A stretch of 64,000 bases of DNA from M2408 sp046303515 (lineage in GTDB: Bacteria; Bacteroidota; Bacteroidia; Flavobacteriales_D; Crocinitomicaceae): the NCBI GenBank assembly GCA_046303515.1, contig JBKCGI010000158.1:18975-82974 (forward strand), in the 5' to 3' direction. Below the pieces are notes generated by a model, which saw only the letters and a program-made list of their open reading frames with translations, searched no databases and was not told where the DNA came from. The translations under genes and the position numbers were made by a program. Below are positions 24,336 to 33,163 of the stretch, one piece after another. Each line of letters starts with the position of its first letter. The first letter of the stretch is position 1.

Positions 24336-24911
24336 TTAAAAAGATGAAAGGTTTAATTCTCGCAATAATATTTCTTCAATTTTTTGCACCGCTATATGAT
24401 AACTTGCTTTTAAAGCACCTTCAGAGGTATTCAGTTTAGCAGAAATTTCAGAATATTTCAAATCCTCAAAAAACTTCATTTGAAAAACCAAGGCTTGTTT
24501 ATCAGGAAGTGAATTCACTGCTTTCATAAGTGATTTTTGAACTTCTTCTTCCGAAAAATTATCTAAAACATGATGTCCTGCTATAATTTCTATAAAACTA
24601 GTGTCAACATCCACAGTTCTGTGTCGTTTTTCTGCTTGTAAAAAATTCAAACTTTCGTTGCGAGCAATTCTAAAAATCCATGTGAAAAGCGAAGATTCTT
24701 GTTTAAAATCGTCTAAATTCTTCCATATTTTTATCCAAACGTTTTGTAACACGTCGTTTGTTTCTTCGTGATTTCGAGTAATTTTTTTGATGTGATAATA
24801 AAGCGGTTCACTGTATTTTTTCAACAAGGCTGCGAAAACTTTTTCAGCGTTTTTCTCACTTTGCTTGAACAAAGTGATTAATTCTTGATCTGAAAAATTT
24901 TCTTGTTGCAT
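24336..24911 (-). CDS. RNA polymerase ECF-type sigma factor
   Basis: A 191-residue sigma factor. Region 2 is seen in NHEETNDVLQNVWIKIWKNL and FTWIFRIARNESLNFL; region 4 in LPDKQALVFQMKFFEDLKYS followed by EISAKLNTSEGALKASYH. It is the first gene of a three-gene unit with the anti-sigma candidate and Spy-like protein. A TAGTTTTG -7 box lies 19 bases upstream, so the operon has its own promoter. Confidence 0.93.
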   Translation of the reverse strand: MQQENFSDQELITLFKQSEKNAEKVFAALLKKYSEPLYYHIKKITRNHEETNDVLQNVWIKIWKNLDDFKQESSLFTWIFRIARNESLNFLQAEKRHRTVDVDTSFIEIIAGHHVLDNFSEEEVQKSLMKAVNSLPDKQALVFQMKFFEDLKYSEISAKLNTSEGALKASYHIAVQKIEEILLRELNLSSF

Positions 24912-24930
24912 ATTGTGCTTTCTTCTTTGA

Positions 24931-24938
24931 CAAAACTA
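24931..24938 (-). promoter_or_regulatory. -7 box TAGTTTTG of the ECF operon
   Basis: On the minus strand TAGTTTTG matches TAnnTTTG and ends 19 bases before the sigma factor ATG. It is the housekeeping type, so basal expression need not depend on the ECF factor itself. Confidence 0.5.
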
Positions 24939-24970
24939 ATCTAAAAAGGTTTAATTGAAATTTAAAAAAA

Positions 24971-25960
24971 TCAAATTAAATCTATTCCATTTACAAAAAA
25001 TGTTTTGCTCGTAACAGGAGAATTTGACTCAGAAAATTTGGCTAATACCTCTACTTTTGGATTTCCTAAAAAACGTTTGAAAACACCCCATTTGATATTT
25101 TTATCTAAGCGATTGAGTGCATCTTTTTCATCAATCCACCAAAGCAATAATTTTGAATGTTCTTGTGCCAAAATACTTTCAAAAAGAGTTTCTAAAGCTT
25201 CACTGGATTTTGCTTTTACGCAATCAGGCACTAAAAAGCGATAATTATTTGGATTTAAAAATTGATTGATAATTGGTATATAAGGTAAAATCTTCACCAA
25301 AAACGTTCCCATTTTCCCTGGTAAACGTTCGATTCTCCAATGAGCATGTTGGATGCGTGCGGAAGCAATTTCTTCTCCAATTTCATTTTTTAAAACGTAA
25401 ATTTTACTGCGTTTTGGCTGAAAAGCAGTGAAGAATAAATCTTCTGAAAAAGAACTTATATAGTTTGATTTATCCTCTGTTAGTTCTTCTAAATTGGAAT
25501 TTAACTTTGAGTTTTTTCGTGAAAAAGAATAGGTTTTCAAAGCGCCGACCACTTGAAATCCAAAATTCAAACACATTTGTTTACTTCGGATATTTGTAGG
25601 TTCAACGTAGGCGTAAAATGTTTTTCCTTCCTCAGAATGCGAATCAAAAAAGCTTCCTAGGGTATCTTTTAATTTTGATTTTTTTTGATTTTTGGAAGTT
25701 TTTGTACTTTGAAATAATTTTTCAAATGCGAAATAACGGATATACCAATTTTCATCTCTTCTGCAAAAGGCAATGTTTCCAATCGTCTTTTCATTTCTCT
25801 CCAAACTTAAAAATAAAGGATTGTCTAAATCTTTAATTATTTCAGATGTGTTGAGATGCTGATATTTTGCGCCATTTGTTCCTAAGGTTGTTTTTTGCAA
25901 TAAATCCAATAGCGATTGATTGTATTGTTCTCGCAAAAAGAATGGTGCTTCTAATTTCAT
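24971..25960 (-). CDS. GNAT-like acetyltransferase family protein
   Basis: A 329-residue cytoplasmic protein. The N-terminal half has GNAT features: PLFLSLERNEKTIGNIAF for the central strands and YAYVEPTNIRSKQMCLNFG followed by FQVVG, the usual end of an acetyl-CoA-binding fold. The second half (EIASARIQHAHWRIERLPGK) may be a second, degenerate GNAT-like domain. The substrate is unknown. It lies upstream of the ECF operon on the same strand, but that operon has its own promoter. Confidence 0.65.
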   Translation of the reverse strand: MKLEAPFFLREQYNQSLLDLLQKTTLGTNGAKYQHLNTSEIIKDLDNPLFLSLERNEKTIGNIAFCRRDENWYIRYFAFEKLFQSTKTSKNQKKSKLKDTLGSFFDSHSEEGKTFYAYVEPTNIRSKQMCLNFGFQVVGALKTYSFSRKNSKLNSNLEELTEDKSNYISSFSEDLFFTAFQPKRSKIYVLKNEIGEEIASARIQHAHWRIERLPGKMGTFLVKILPYIPIINQFLNPNNYRFLVPDCVKAKSSEALETLFESILAQEHSKLLLWWIDEKDALNRLDKNIKWGVFKRFLGNPKVEVLAKFSESNSPVTSKTFFVNGIDLI

Positions 25961-26010
25961 GAGACGAATTTAAAGGATTTTTTACAATCTATCCCCTCAC
26001 TTCTCATAAA

Positions 26011-26610
26011 TCAAGCTAAATCTACCACTAAATCATGCTTTTCAATCATTTTTCTAAGATTCAATAAGGCATAACGCATTCTTCCTAGAGCGGTATTAAT
26101 ACTTATGTTTTCGATTTCAGCAATTTCTTTAAACGACATATCTTCAAAAATACGCATGCGAACCATTTCTCTTTGAGAATCAGGCAGATGGTCAACTAAA
26201 TTAACCATTTGATCTAAAAGTTCCTCTTTAGACATTTTTTTCAAAACATTATCTTCCGAACAAGCAATAAAACTAAATACATTAAACTCTTCAGAGCTAG
26301 AAGATTTCTCTTGAATAATTTTAACGCGATTGTGTTTACGGAAATAATCGATTACCAAGTTGTTTGCGATACGTAAAGCCCAAGGAAGAAATTTTCCTTC
26401 GTCGTTATATGTTCCACCTCTTAAGGTTTTAATAATTTTTATAAAAGTATCTTGAAATAAATCCTCAGCTAAATCACTGTCTTTCACTTTAGATAAAATT
26501 ACACGGTAAATGTAATTTTTGTGACGCATCAATAAAACTTCAAATGCTTGGTGATTTCCTTCCAAATATGACGCAATCAATGTTTGATCATCTAACTTTT
26601 TTATAGACAT
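26011..26610 (-). CDS. RNA polymerase ECF-type sigma factor (solo)
   Basis: A 199-residue sigma factor. Region 2 motifs are SDLAEDLFQDTFIKIIKTL and LPWALRIANNLVIDYFRKH; region 4 is LPDSQREMVRMRIFEDMS then EIAEIENISINTALGRM. No anti-sigma gene is next to it. It resembles the conserved, apparently unpartnered ECF factors found across Bacteroidetes. A hairpin lies in the presumed leader, 14 bases upstream of the ATG. Confidence 0.93.
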   Translation of the reverse strand: MSIKKLDDQTLIASYLEGNHQAFEVLLMRHKNYIYRVILSKVKDSDLAEDLFQDTFIKIIKTLRGGTYNDEGKFLPWALRIANNLVIDYFRKHNRVKIIQEKSSSSEEFNVFSFIACSEDNVLKKMSKEELLDQMVNLVDHLPDSQREMVRMRIFEDMSFKEIAEIENISINTALGRMRYALLNLRKMIEKHDLVVDLA

Positions 26611-26624
26611 AACTCTTAAATTGT

Positions 26625-26640
26625 ATAAGCCGTGGCTTAT
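26625..26640 (-). promoter_or_regulatory. Hairpin or operator in the sigma factor leader
   Basis: ATAAGCC and GGCTTAT form a perfect 7-base inverted repeat with a 2-base centre, 14 bases before the sigma factor ATG. It could hide the ribosome-binding region or bind a dimeric regulator. The remaining gap 26641-26820 shows no gene. Confidence 0.4.
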
Positions 26641-26820
26641 GGTTCGTAATTAATTTAAAAGTAATGTTATATCTATAAGCGTTTATTTACTTGGTAATTA
26701 TCTGTTGCGAAACTAAAACATTTTTTTCAATATACAACAAAAAACTTGCCTGTTATGTACAAATAACGATTCTCAATGAAGAAAGGTTGGCTGGAAATGA
26801 AAATTTATTTTAATTTTTTT

Positions 26821-27909
26821 TCATTTCTTAAAAAAAGTAGGACTTCCCTCTTCCAAGGAAACTACGTATTTTTTTAAGTTTTGCTCATCTGCTTTATTCA
26901 AAATCATTAGCATGTTGTCTGATTCAACTACAATATGATTGTCTAAACCTTCAATTAATGCTAATTTGTTTGAAGGAAGGTTAACAATACAATTAGAAGA
27001 ATTAATCATATGGACATGAGGTCCAACAACAGCATTTCCGTTGAAATCTTTTTCGATATGGGTATATAAACTTCCCCACGTTCCTAAATCCGACCAATCA
27101 AAATTTGCTAAGACAACATCTACATTTTTGGCGTTTTCCATTACTGCATAATCAATAGAAATATCTTCACAAACCTCAAAACAATGATTGATTTTAGTTT
27201 GCTCTTCTGAAGTATTATAAAACCCATGTTTGTGTGAAAACAACTGATTTAATTCAGGTACAAATTTTTCTAAAGCCTTTAAAATTGTCTCAGCCTTCCA
27301 AATAAAAATTCCCGAATTCCAATAATAATTACCGGATCTGATGAAAATCTCAGCTAATTCTTTATCTGGTTTTTCGCGGAAATGTTTTACTTCTTTGATT
27401 TGTCCACCAATTAAATCGCCGGTATCTTCAAATTCAATGTAGCCATATCCCGTATCAGGACGAGTTGGTTTAATTCCCAAAGTCACTAAACGATCATTAT
27501 CATTAGCTTGTTTAATGGCGATCAAAATATTTTCAGCAAACTTGTCTTCCTTCATAATTAAATGATCTGAAGGTGCAATGGTCAAAACAGCTTTTGGATT
27601 TAAAGCATAAATTTTGGAAGCAGCATAAGCAATACATGGAGCCGTATTTTTGCGTTTTGGTTCCGTTAAAATTTGACTTCGACTAATTTGAGGCAATTGT
27701 TCAGCAACTAAATCAGCGTAAGCAGTATTTGTAACAATATAAATATTTTCCTTTGGCGCAATTCTTTCCAAACGCTCAAAAGTCATTTGCAACAAGGTTT
27801 TTCCTAAACCTAAAATGTCTAAAAATTGTTTTGGTTTTTGAGGAGTTGACATCGGCCAAAAACGGCTTCCAATTCCTCCAGCCATGATAATTGCGTAATT
27901 ATTTTCCAT
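26821..27909 (-). CDS. manC: Mannose-1-phosphate guanylyltransferase
   Basis: A 362-residue nucleotidyltransferase making GDP-mannose from mannose-1-phosphate and GTP for surface polysaccharide and glycan synthesis. The N-terminal signature is MAGGIGSRFWPMSTPQKPKQ. FREKPDKELA and YYWNSGIFIW are sugar-binding motifs, and FDWSDLGTWGSL is a family mark near residue 270. The start codon directly follows the stop of the SprT-like gene, so the two are coupled. No isomerase domain is fused. Confidence 0.95.
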   Translation of the reverse strand: MENNYAIIMAGGIGSRFWPMSTPQKPKQFLDILGLGKTLLQMTFERLERIAPKENIYIVTNTAYADLVAEQLPQISRSQILTEPKRKNTAPCIAYAASKIYALNPKAVLTIAPSDHLIMKEDKFAENILIAIKQANDNDRLVTLGIKPTRPDTGYGYIEFEDTGDLIGGQIKEVKHFREKPDKELAEIFIRSGNYYWNSGIFIWKAETILKALEKFVPELNQLFSHKHGFYNTSEEQTKINHCFEVCEDISIDYAVMENAKNVDVVLANFDWSDLGTWGSLYTHIEKDFNGNAVVGPHVHMINSSNCIVNLPSNKLALIEGLDNHIVVESDNMLMILNKADEQNLKKYVVSLEEGSPTFFKK

Positions 27910-28536
27910 TTATTCTGCTGTTTTAACTTCTGATAAAGCGTGAACTAAATATTTTTTCTTCGTAGAAAGATCCTCACAAAGATAACGTTTTCTCCTTAAC
28001 TCTCCTTTGATAAATTTTTTTCCTTGCAAAACAAAAATACTATTATTTGGAAGAGATTCAAGAAACACAATATCCTCTTTTCCCTCGTCGTAATTTTTTA
28101 ACACCCGCATCAAACCAATGTCTGAACAAGAGGATGCTTTTGTATTTACCAATGAGTTTACTAAAGCGCGAACAATATCAGAAGGCAATAATTTGGTGTC
28201 AATTGCAGGGACAAGTAAATTCCTGTATTCTTGTTTCCATTCTTCACCATGTGGTTTGATTCGATGACCAAATTTGAGATAAGTAATCAAATGTGCAAAT
28301 TCGTGAAGCGTAGTAATTAAAAAGGAATATTTATTCAGATTTCCGTTAACTGTAATTTGGTGTTTTTCACCATTTAATCCAGCTCTAAAATCTCCCAATT
28401 TGGTGTTTCGAGGTTTCACAATTTTGAAAGAAACTGGTTCGTTGAAAATCAAATCAGCTACCATTGATTCAAAACCTGCAGGCAAAAATGCTTTCAGTTG
28501 TTCGGTAACTTTTAATTTTTTTTCTTGTTTCGTCAT
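27910..28536 (-). CDS. SprT-like zinc metalloprotease family protein
   Basis: A 208-residue protein with the zinc motif LHEFAHLITYLKFG (HExxH) near residue 75, followed by HGEEWKQEYRNL with the third ligand. SprT-like domains occur in DNA-protein crosslink proteases and in small bacterial proteins of unknown role. The C-terminal part (LRRKRYLCEDLS) lacks the paired cysteines of a full zinc ribbon. Its stop codon abuts the manC start. Confidence 0.88.
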   Translation of the reverse strand: MTKQEKKLKVTEQLKAFLPAGFESMVADLIFNEPVSFKIVKPRNTKLGDFRAGLNGEKHQITVNGNLNKYSFLITTLHEFAHLITYLKFGHRIKPHGEEWKQEYRNLLVPAIDTKLLPSDIVRALVNSLVNTKASSCSDIGLMRVLKNYDEGKEDIVFLESLPNNSIFVLQGKKFIKGELRRKRYLCEDLSTKKKYLVHALSEVKTAE

Positions 28537-28638
28537 TTCTAATCTTGCTATAAAATTAAAAATTTTATGTCGATTGCTAAAATTTCTTTAAAAAAAAGAA
28601 AATATACACTAATTTAGCAGAGAATTAGAATTCATTAA

Positions 28639-29382
28639 ATGAGAATAATTGCGCAAATAGGGAAATATTTTATGATGCTTTGGGTGGTTTTTTCGCGACC
28701 TGAAAAGTTTAAGGTTTTCCGTAAACGTGTTTTTGAAGAAATTCAAATTATCGGGATTGCATCTTTGCCAATTGTTGCTTTGATGTCGGTATTTATGGGG
28801 GGTGTAATTGCTCTGCAAACAGCTTCAAATATGGATTCTCCTTGGTTGCCAGAATATACAATTGGATACATTACACGTTCTAGTACTATATTGGAATTTT
28901 CGCCAACAATTATATCCTTAATTTTAGCTGGAAAAGTAGGTTCAAATGTATCTTCAGAAATTGGAATGATGCGCGTCACGGAGCAAATTGATGCCTTAGA
29001 AATAATGGGTGTAAATTCTCTTACATATTTAGTTCTACCAAAAATCATGGCTGCTGTAGTATTCTTTCCAGTGCTCATCATTTTTTCAATGGGCTTAAGT
29101 ATTTTGGGAGGATGGTTATCTTTGATACTTTCTGGTTTATCTTCAACTGACACCTATGTTTTTGGAATTCGGTCGTTTTTTAAGATGAGTGATATCACTT
29201 ACGCTTTATCTAAAACCGTAGTCTTTGGTTTTTTAATAGTCTCAATTTCTTCGTTTTTTGGTTATTATACTAAAGGAGGTGCAATTGATGTTGGAAAATC
29301 ATCTACGACAGCTGTTGTTAGTAGTTCCATTGCAATTTTGTTAGCTAATTTCTTCATCACTCAAATGTTCTTATTGAAATGA
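28639..29382 (+). CDS. mlaE: MlaE-family ABC transporter permease
   Basis: A 247-residue inner-membrane permease with about five helices and the family motifs FMGGVIALQTA, SEIGMMRVTEQIDALEIMG and YTKGGAIDVGKSSTTAVV. MlaE with MlaF moves phospholipids between inner and outer membranes to keep outer-membrane asymmetry. The end overlaps the ATPase gene by 4 bases. The MCE-domain partner (MlaD) is not encoded next to it. Confidence 0.93.
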   Translation: MRIIAQIGKYFMMLWVVFSRPEKFKVFRKRVFEEIQIIGIASLPIVALMSVFMGGVIALQTASNMDSPWLPEYTIGYITRSSTILEFSPTIISLILAGKVGSNVSSEIGMMRVTEQIDALEIMGVNSLTYLVLPKIMAAVVFFPVLIIFSMGLSILGGWLSLILSGLSSTDTYVFGIRSFFKMSDITYALSKTVVFGFLIVSISSFFGYYTKGGAIDVGKSSTTAVVSSSIAILLANFFITQMFLLK

Positions 29383-30140
29383 TAGAGGTAAAACACGTTA
29401 ATAAAACCTTTGGTAAAAACCATGTCTTACAAGATGTTTCTGCCCGTTTCGAAAAAGGAAAAGTAAATTTGATTATAGGTGCGTCTGGACAAGGAAAATC
29501 TGTATTAGCCAAATGCATTGTAGGTTTGCATGAGGTAGATAAAGGAGAAATTTTATACAGCGGTGTGGATTTAGTTACCATGAACAATACGCAACGTCGA
29601 GAAATCCGAAAAGAAATCGGAATGTTGTTTCAAGGTTCAGCACTTTTTGATTCCAAAACTGTAGAGGAAAATATCATGTTTCCTTTGACCATGTTCTCCA
29701 AAATGACCCAAAAGGAAATGCAAATTCGTGCTGATTTTTGTTTGGAACGTGTAAATTTAAGTGGAAGAAATAAATTGTTTCCTGCCGAATGTAGTGGTGG
29801 TATGCAAAAAAGAATTGCGATTGCTCGTGCGATTGCTATGAATCCAAAATACTTGTTTTGTGATGAACCAAATTCTGGTTTAGATCCTCAAACTTCAATT
29901 TTGATTGATAATTTAATTAAAGAAATTACCTACGAATTCAATACGACAACAATCGTCATTACCCATGATATGAACTCCGTAATTGAAATTGGTGACAACA
30001 TCAACTTTATTTACAAAGGCCAAAATTGGTGGCAAGGGGATTCAAAATCAATCATTAAATCCGATAACAAAGAATTGAGCGATTTCGTATTTGCTTCAGA
30101 GTTTATGAAGAAAATACGAGAGAATTTAAGAGAGATGTAG
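29379..30140 (+). CDS. mlaF: MlaF-family ABC transporter ATP-binding protein
   Basis: A 253-residue ATPase with Walker A GASGQGKSVLAK, signature CSGGMQKRIAIARA (the Met-Gln-Lys form is typical of MlaF) and Walker B YLFCDEPNSGLDP, then the switch histidine in VITHDMNSV. It energises the MlaE permease, whose gene it overlaps by an ATGA junction. No solute-binding or MCE gene follows; the next gene is convergent. Confidence 0.93.
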   Translation: MIEVKHVNKTFGKNHVLQDVSARFEKGKVNLIIGASGQGKSVLAKCIVGLHEVDKGEILYSGVDLVTMNNTQRREIRKEIGMLFQGSALFDSKTVEENIMFPLTMFSKMTQKEMQIRADFCLERVNLSGRNKLFPAECSGGMQKRIAIARAIAMNPKYLFCDEPNSGLDPQTSILIDNLIKEITYEFNTTTIVITHDMNSVIEIGDNINFIYKGQNWWQGDSKSIIKSDNKELSDFVFASEFMKKIRENLREM

Positions 30141-30143
30141 TTA

Positions 30144-31439
30144 TTAAAACACTCTCAAAAAACCACTAACTAATTTCACCAAATCATTATACTCTTGAAA
30201 AGATAAAGCTTCATAAGTATCAAAAACATCATGGTAATTTTTATTTGGTCCCATGGTGTAAATGAAAAACGCTGGAAAACCCTTTTCGCTAAAAAAATAA
30301 TGGTCTGAATTGGCAGCCTTACCGCGTTTTTTGATTTGAGTTAACAATTTTTGGTCTTCGTTGATGGCATTTAGTTTATTGAATATTTCAGGAAATTCTG
30401 TTGCATTCACGACAGTGATTCCATCTTCTCCACTTCCCATAATGTCGAGGTTTAAAACAAATTTTAAGCGTTTTTCTTTGATTAATGGATTCTCTACATA
30501 ATATTTTGAACCCAATAAACCTGCTTCTTCACCTGCAAAAGCAATAAAAACGATATTTGCATTAAGTGGTTTTGATTTTAATTCATCGGCTAAAGCAAAT
30601 AATATTGAAGTTCCACTGGCGTTGTCATTTCCGCCTGGGAAGTAGGTTTCAGAACCCATTCCACCGAGATGGTCGTAATGTGCCGTTAGGAAAATTGTTT
30701 TTTTAGTGCGTTTTTTTGCAGGTAAATAGGCCAAAACGTTACGCGCCTGATGATTTTTTTTCAAAACAGCAGTAATGTTTGTTTCGATAACTTTGTTTGG
30801 CTCAAAAGTTGAACCATGAAGATAAATCAGGGCAAATGGTTTTTGGTCTCTCGCTACTGAAAAAGTAAATTTTTCATCCGTAATACTCATCACATGACAA
30901 TATTCTGAAAGACTTTCTTGTAGTTCTTTTACTTTTTTGAGTGAATCTCCAGCAATATTTCGCGTGTCGATTACCAAACTGTTCCACGAACGTGCTCTGC
31001 TTAAATCACGAATTACTTCAGTCATGATTTGTTCGTTCAGTAATTCAGTTTTGGCTAAATATTTATAATTCCAAGTCACAAAACTTGAACCACAAGCTGG
31101 ATCTACCATAAAATCTACGCCTGGTTTAAGAATTTTGTCTCCAATTTTCACTTCCATTTCAGCTGGAAAAGTATTCACGTCAAATGAAAATATTTGAAAA
31201 TAGGAACCTTTCACTTTTTTTAGACCTTTTTTTTGGAATTCTTGGGCTAAAAATTCGGCAGCAAGTGAATCCCCATTTTTTACGTAACCTCGACCAAAAT
31301 ATTTGGCTGAACAGAGTTCTTGCGTGATGCGTCGACCTTCAGTGACTTGGGAGAAGGAGAGAAAGGATTTCAAAAAAAACAATAAAGTCACCCACCTCAA
31401 TCCTCCCTCAAGGGAGGAGGAATTCCATATCCTCAACAT
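30144..31439 (-). CDS. Exported M28-family zinc peptidase
   Basis: A 431-residue aminopeptidase-type enzyme. Zinc ligands are seen in order: FLTAHYDHLGG (His), GGNDNASGTSI (Asp), AFAGEEAGLLGS (Glu pair), LNLDIMGSGED (Asp) and KNYHDVFDTYE (His). It should act in the periplasm or outside, releasing N-terminal amino acids. The N-terminus is odd: residues 9-16 (SLEGGLRW) are encoded by a palindromic repeat at 31388-31423, followed by a weak signal (TLLFFLKSFLSFSQ). The ATG at 31439 is 2 bases after the barrel gene's stop; a GTG at Val17 is an alternative start. Confidence 0.9.
   Translation of the reverse strand: MLRIWNSSSLEGGLRWVTLLFFLKSFLSFSQVTEGRRITQELCSAKYFGRGYVKNGDSLAAEFLAQEFQKKGLKKVKGSYFQIFSFDVNTFPAEMEVKIGDKILKPGVDFMVDPACGSSFVTWNYKYLAKTELLNEQIMTEVIRDLSRARSWNSLVIDTRNIAGDSLKKVKELQESLSEYCHVMSITDEKFTFSVARDQKPFALIYLHGSTFEPNKVIETNITAVLKKNHQARNVLAYLPAKKRTKKTIFLTAHYDHLGGMGSETYFPGGNDNASGTSILFALADELKSKPLNANIVFIAFAGEEAGLLGSKYYVENPLIKEKRLKFVLNLDIMGSGEDGITVVNATEFPEIFNKLNAINEDQKLLTQIKKRGKAANSDHYFFSEKGFPAFFIYTMGPNKNYHDVFDTYEALSFQEYNDLVKLVSGFLRVF
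31388..31423. repeat. Palindromic repeat inside the M28 peptidase start
   Basis: CCTCCCT and AGGGAGG (31402-31417, 2-base centre) lie in a GC-rich block with TCACCCACCTCAATCC on one side. The block contrasts with the A/T-rich surroundings and recalls interspersed palindromic repeats seen in many Flavobacteriia. It is read through in frame by the peptidase gene. Confidence 0.6.
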
Positions 31440-31441
31440 TT

Positions 31442-33163
31442 TTAGAACTTAAATGTTACTCCGCCCATCACTTGGAAACCCTGCACAGGATAATTGTACC
31501 AACGTTTGTAGCGCTGTGCTGCGAAATTATTGAACTGAATAAAAGCACTCATTTTGTTAGAATACAAATATTCTGCTCCTAAATTCAAATCGGTGATAAA
31601 ACCTAATTTTTTAGCAAATTGAGTGTTTTCTTCTTTATCGCTTTCTGCTTTTGTATAGACTTGCGCATATCTTCCACCTTCCAAATTGGCATCAACTTGA
31701 AGGTTTAAATTTGGAAGTATTTTGTAAAAACCTCTCGCAATAACTTGTACTTGAGGTAAATTCCAAGCGTAAATATAGTTTTTTGTCAAATATGAATTGT
31801 AAATTCCAATTCCTTCAATTTTGAATTTCTCAGCAGCTTGATAAATGATAGAACCTTGAATAGTGGCTACTTGCATGTTATCATAAACAACTCTAAATTG
31901 ATTTCCACGAGCGTAAAGTGTGTCATTCACAAATAAAGCTTTGTTTTTAATCATGGAGAAACGAGCGTTAGCATTAAACATAATACTTTTAGAAAGAGTT
32001 CCTTTGATACCAACTGCTCCGTTGATCACATTATTTTCATTTTGAAGGATAACATTTGATAATATGAATTCATTTTCACGGCTCAATGATTTGAATGTAT
32101 TCTGTTTCAGCCCTCCCTTAATTTCTAAATAAGGAATCAAAATATCGTCGAATAAAGAATATTTCAATTCGATATCAGGATAAATAAATGCTTTAACTTT
32201 AGAATCAATTTTATTATCCATCACATTCAAGGCGATATCAACACCAAATTTTACCTTCAAACGATTGTTTTTCGCATATGTGGTGATATTTGGTTTCAAA
32301 TTGAAAATGAAATCTGTATTAACCAAAGCCGTATCTATTGCGCTCAAACTATCACCAAAAAGACCATAATTATAGTTGTTTAATTTTAAATCTAAATCAG
32401 CATTGATAATTTCCTTCTTTAATTTGTACCATGCCTTTCCATTAAGTTCCAAATAATTTTCACGACCATACCAATCAGAAAGTGTATCAACTTTTGATTT
32501 TTTGTCTTGAAAATAATTGTATTTCAATCCAATATTATAATTGAATGATAAACTGTCTTTTTTATGTTTTGAATATAATCCAGAAATTCCAAAATCACTA
32601 AAACGTTGTGCAATACTGTCTTTTGGAGCATTTTCGTTCGCAAATCCATATTGATGTAAACCCATGTTGGAATAATGTAATCTACCATCTAAACTGTATT
32701 TACTTTCATTTAAAACACCTGTCAAATCCAAATTTGTGCGATCAAATTGGGCCGGAGCGTAACCTTCCATTGCACCATAAGAACTCAAATGTTTCAAATG
32801 CGCACCATAAACATATTTACGTGAACGCGTACTGTTGTAATATACCTCTGCTAAAGGCATAAATTTACTTCCAACACCAATTCTCACGTAACCTGGAAAT
32901 AATTCAGGTAATTTATCCACTAGTTTAATTTTAGCAGATTTTATAGTGTCTAAAGCAAAGGTTGTACTGTATTTTAAAGTCAATAAAGGATATTGAATTT
33001 CAGAATAGGGAATTATGGTATCAATTAACTTTGGTTGTTTGGTGATACGATATGCAGGCTCGATTTCGCGATTTCCTGCCACCTCCAAATTCACTTCCTG
33101 AGCCGAAATAAATTGACTCAAAAGTAAAATGAATGTTATTAATATGGCGTTATTTCTTTTCAT
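31442..33163 (-). CDS. Outer-membrane beta-barrel protein
   Basis: A 573-residue protein with a signal peptide (AILITFILLLSQFISAQ). From about residue 85 onward there are many alternating amphipathic strands (VRIGVGSKFMPLAEVYYN, YVYGAHLKHLSSYG) ending MGGVTFKF, the aromatic C-terminus recognised for outer-membrane insertion. It looks like a TonB-receptor-style barrel without a plug domain. It overlaps the large TPR gene by 14 bases, so the two probably form a functional pair. The ATG at 33163 is preferred over a TTG five codons upstream. Function unknown. Confidence 0.8.
   Translation of the reverse strand: MKRNNAILITFILLLSQFISAQEVNLEVAGNREIEPAYRITKQPKLIDTIIPYSEIQYPLLTLKYSTTFALDTIKSAKIKLVDKLPELFPGYVRIGVGSKFMPLAEVYYNSTRSRKYVYGAHLKHLSSYGAMEGYAPAQFDRTNLDLTGVLNESKYSLDGRLHYSNMGLHQYGFANENAPKDSIAQRFSDFGISGLYSKHKKDSLSFNYNIGLKYNYFQDKKSKVDTLSDWYGRENYLELNGKAWYKLKKEIINADLDLKLNNYNYGLFGDSLSAIDTALVNTDFIFNLKPNITTYAKNNRLKVKFGVDIALNVMDNKIDSKVKAFIYPDIELKYSLFDDILIPYLEIKGGLKQNTFKSLSRENEFILSNVILQNENNVINGAVGIKGTLSKSIMFNANARFSMIKNKALFVNDTLYARGNQFRVVYDNMQVATIQGSIIYQAAEKFKIEGIGIYNSYLTKNYIYAWNLPQVQVIARGFYKILPNLNLQVDANLEGGRYAQVYTKAESDKEENTQFAKKLGFITDLNLGAEYLYSNKMSAFIQFNNFAAQRYKRWYNYPVQGFQVMGGVTFKF

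Noticed and set aside
28743..29153. Minus-strand open frame of 136 codons inside mlaE
   Set aside because: mlaE on the plus strand has clear family motifs over the same bases; the antisense frame has none.
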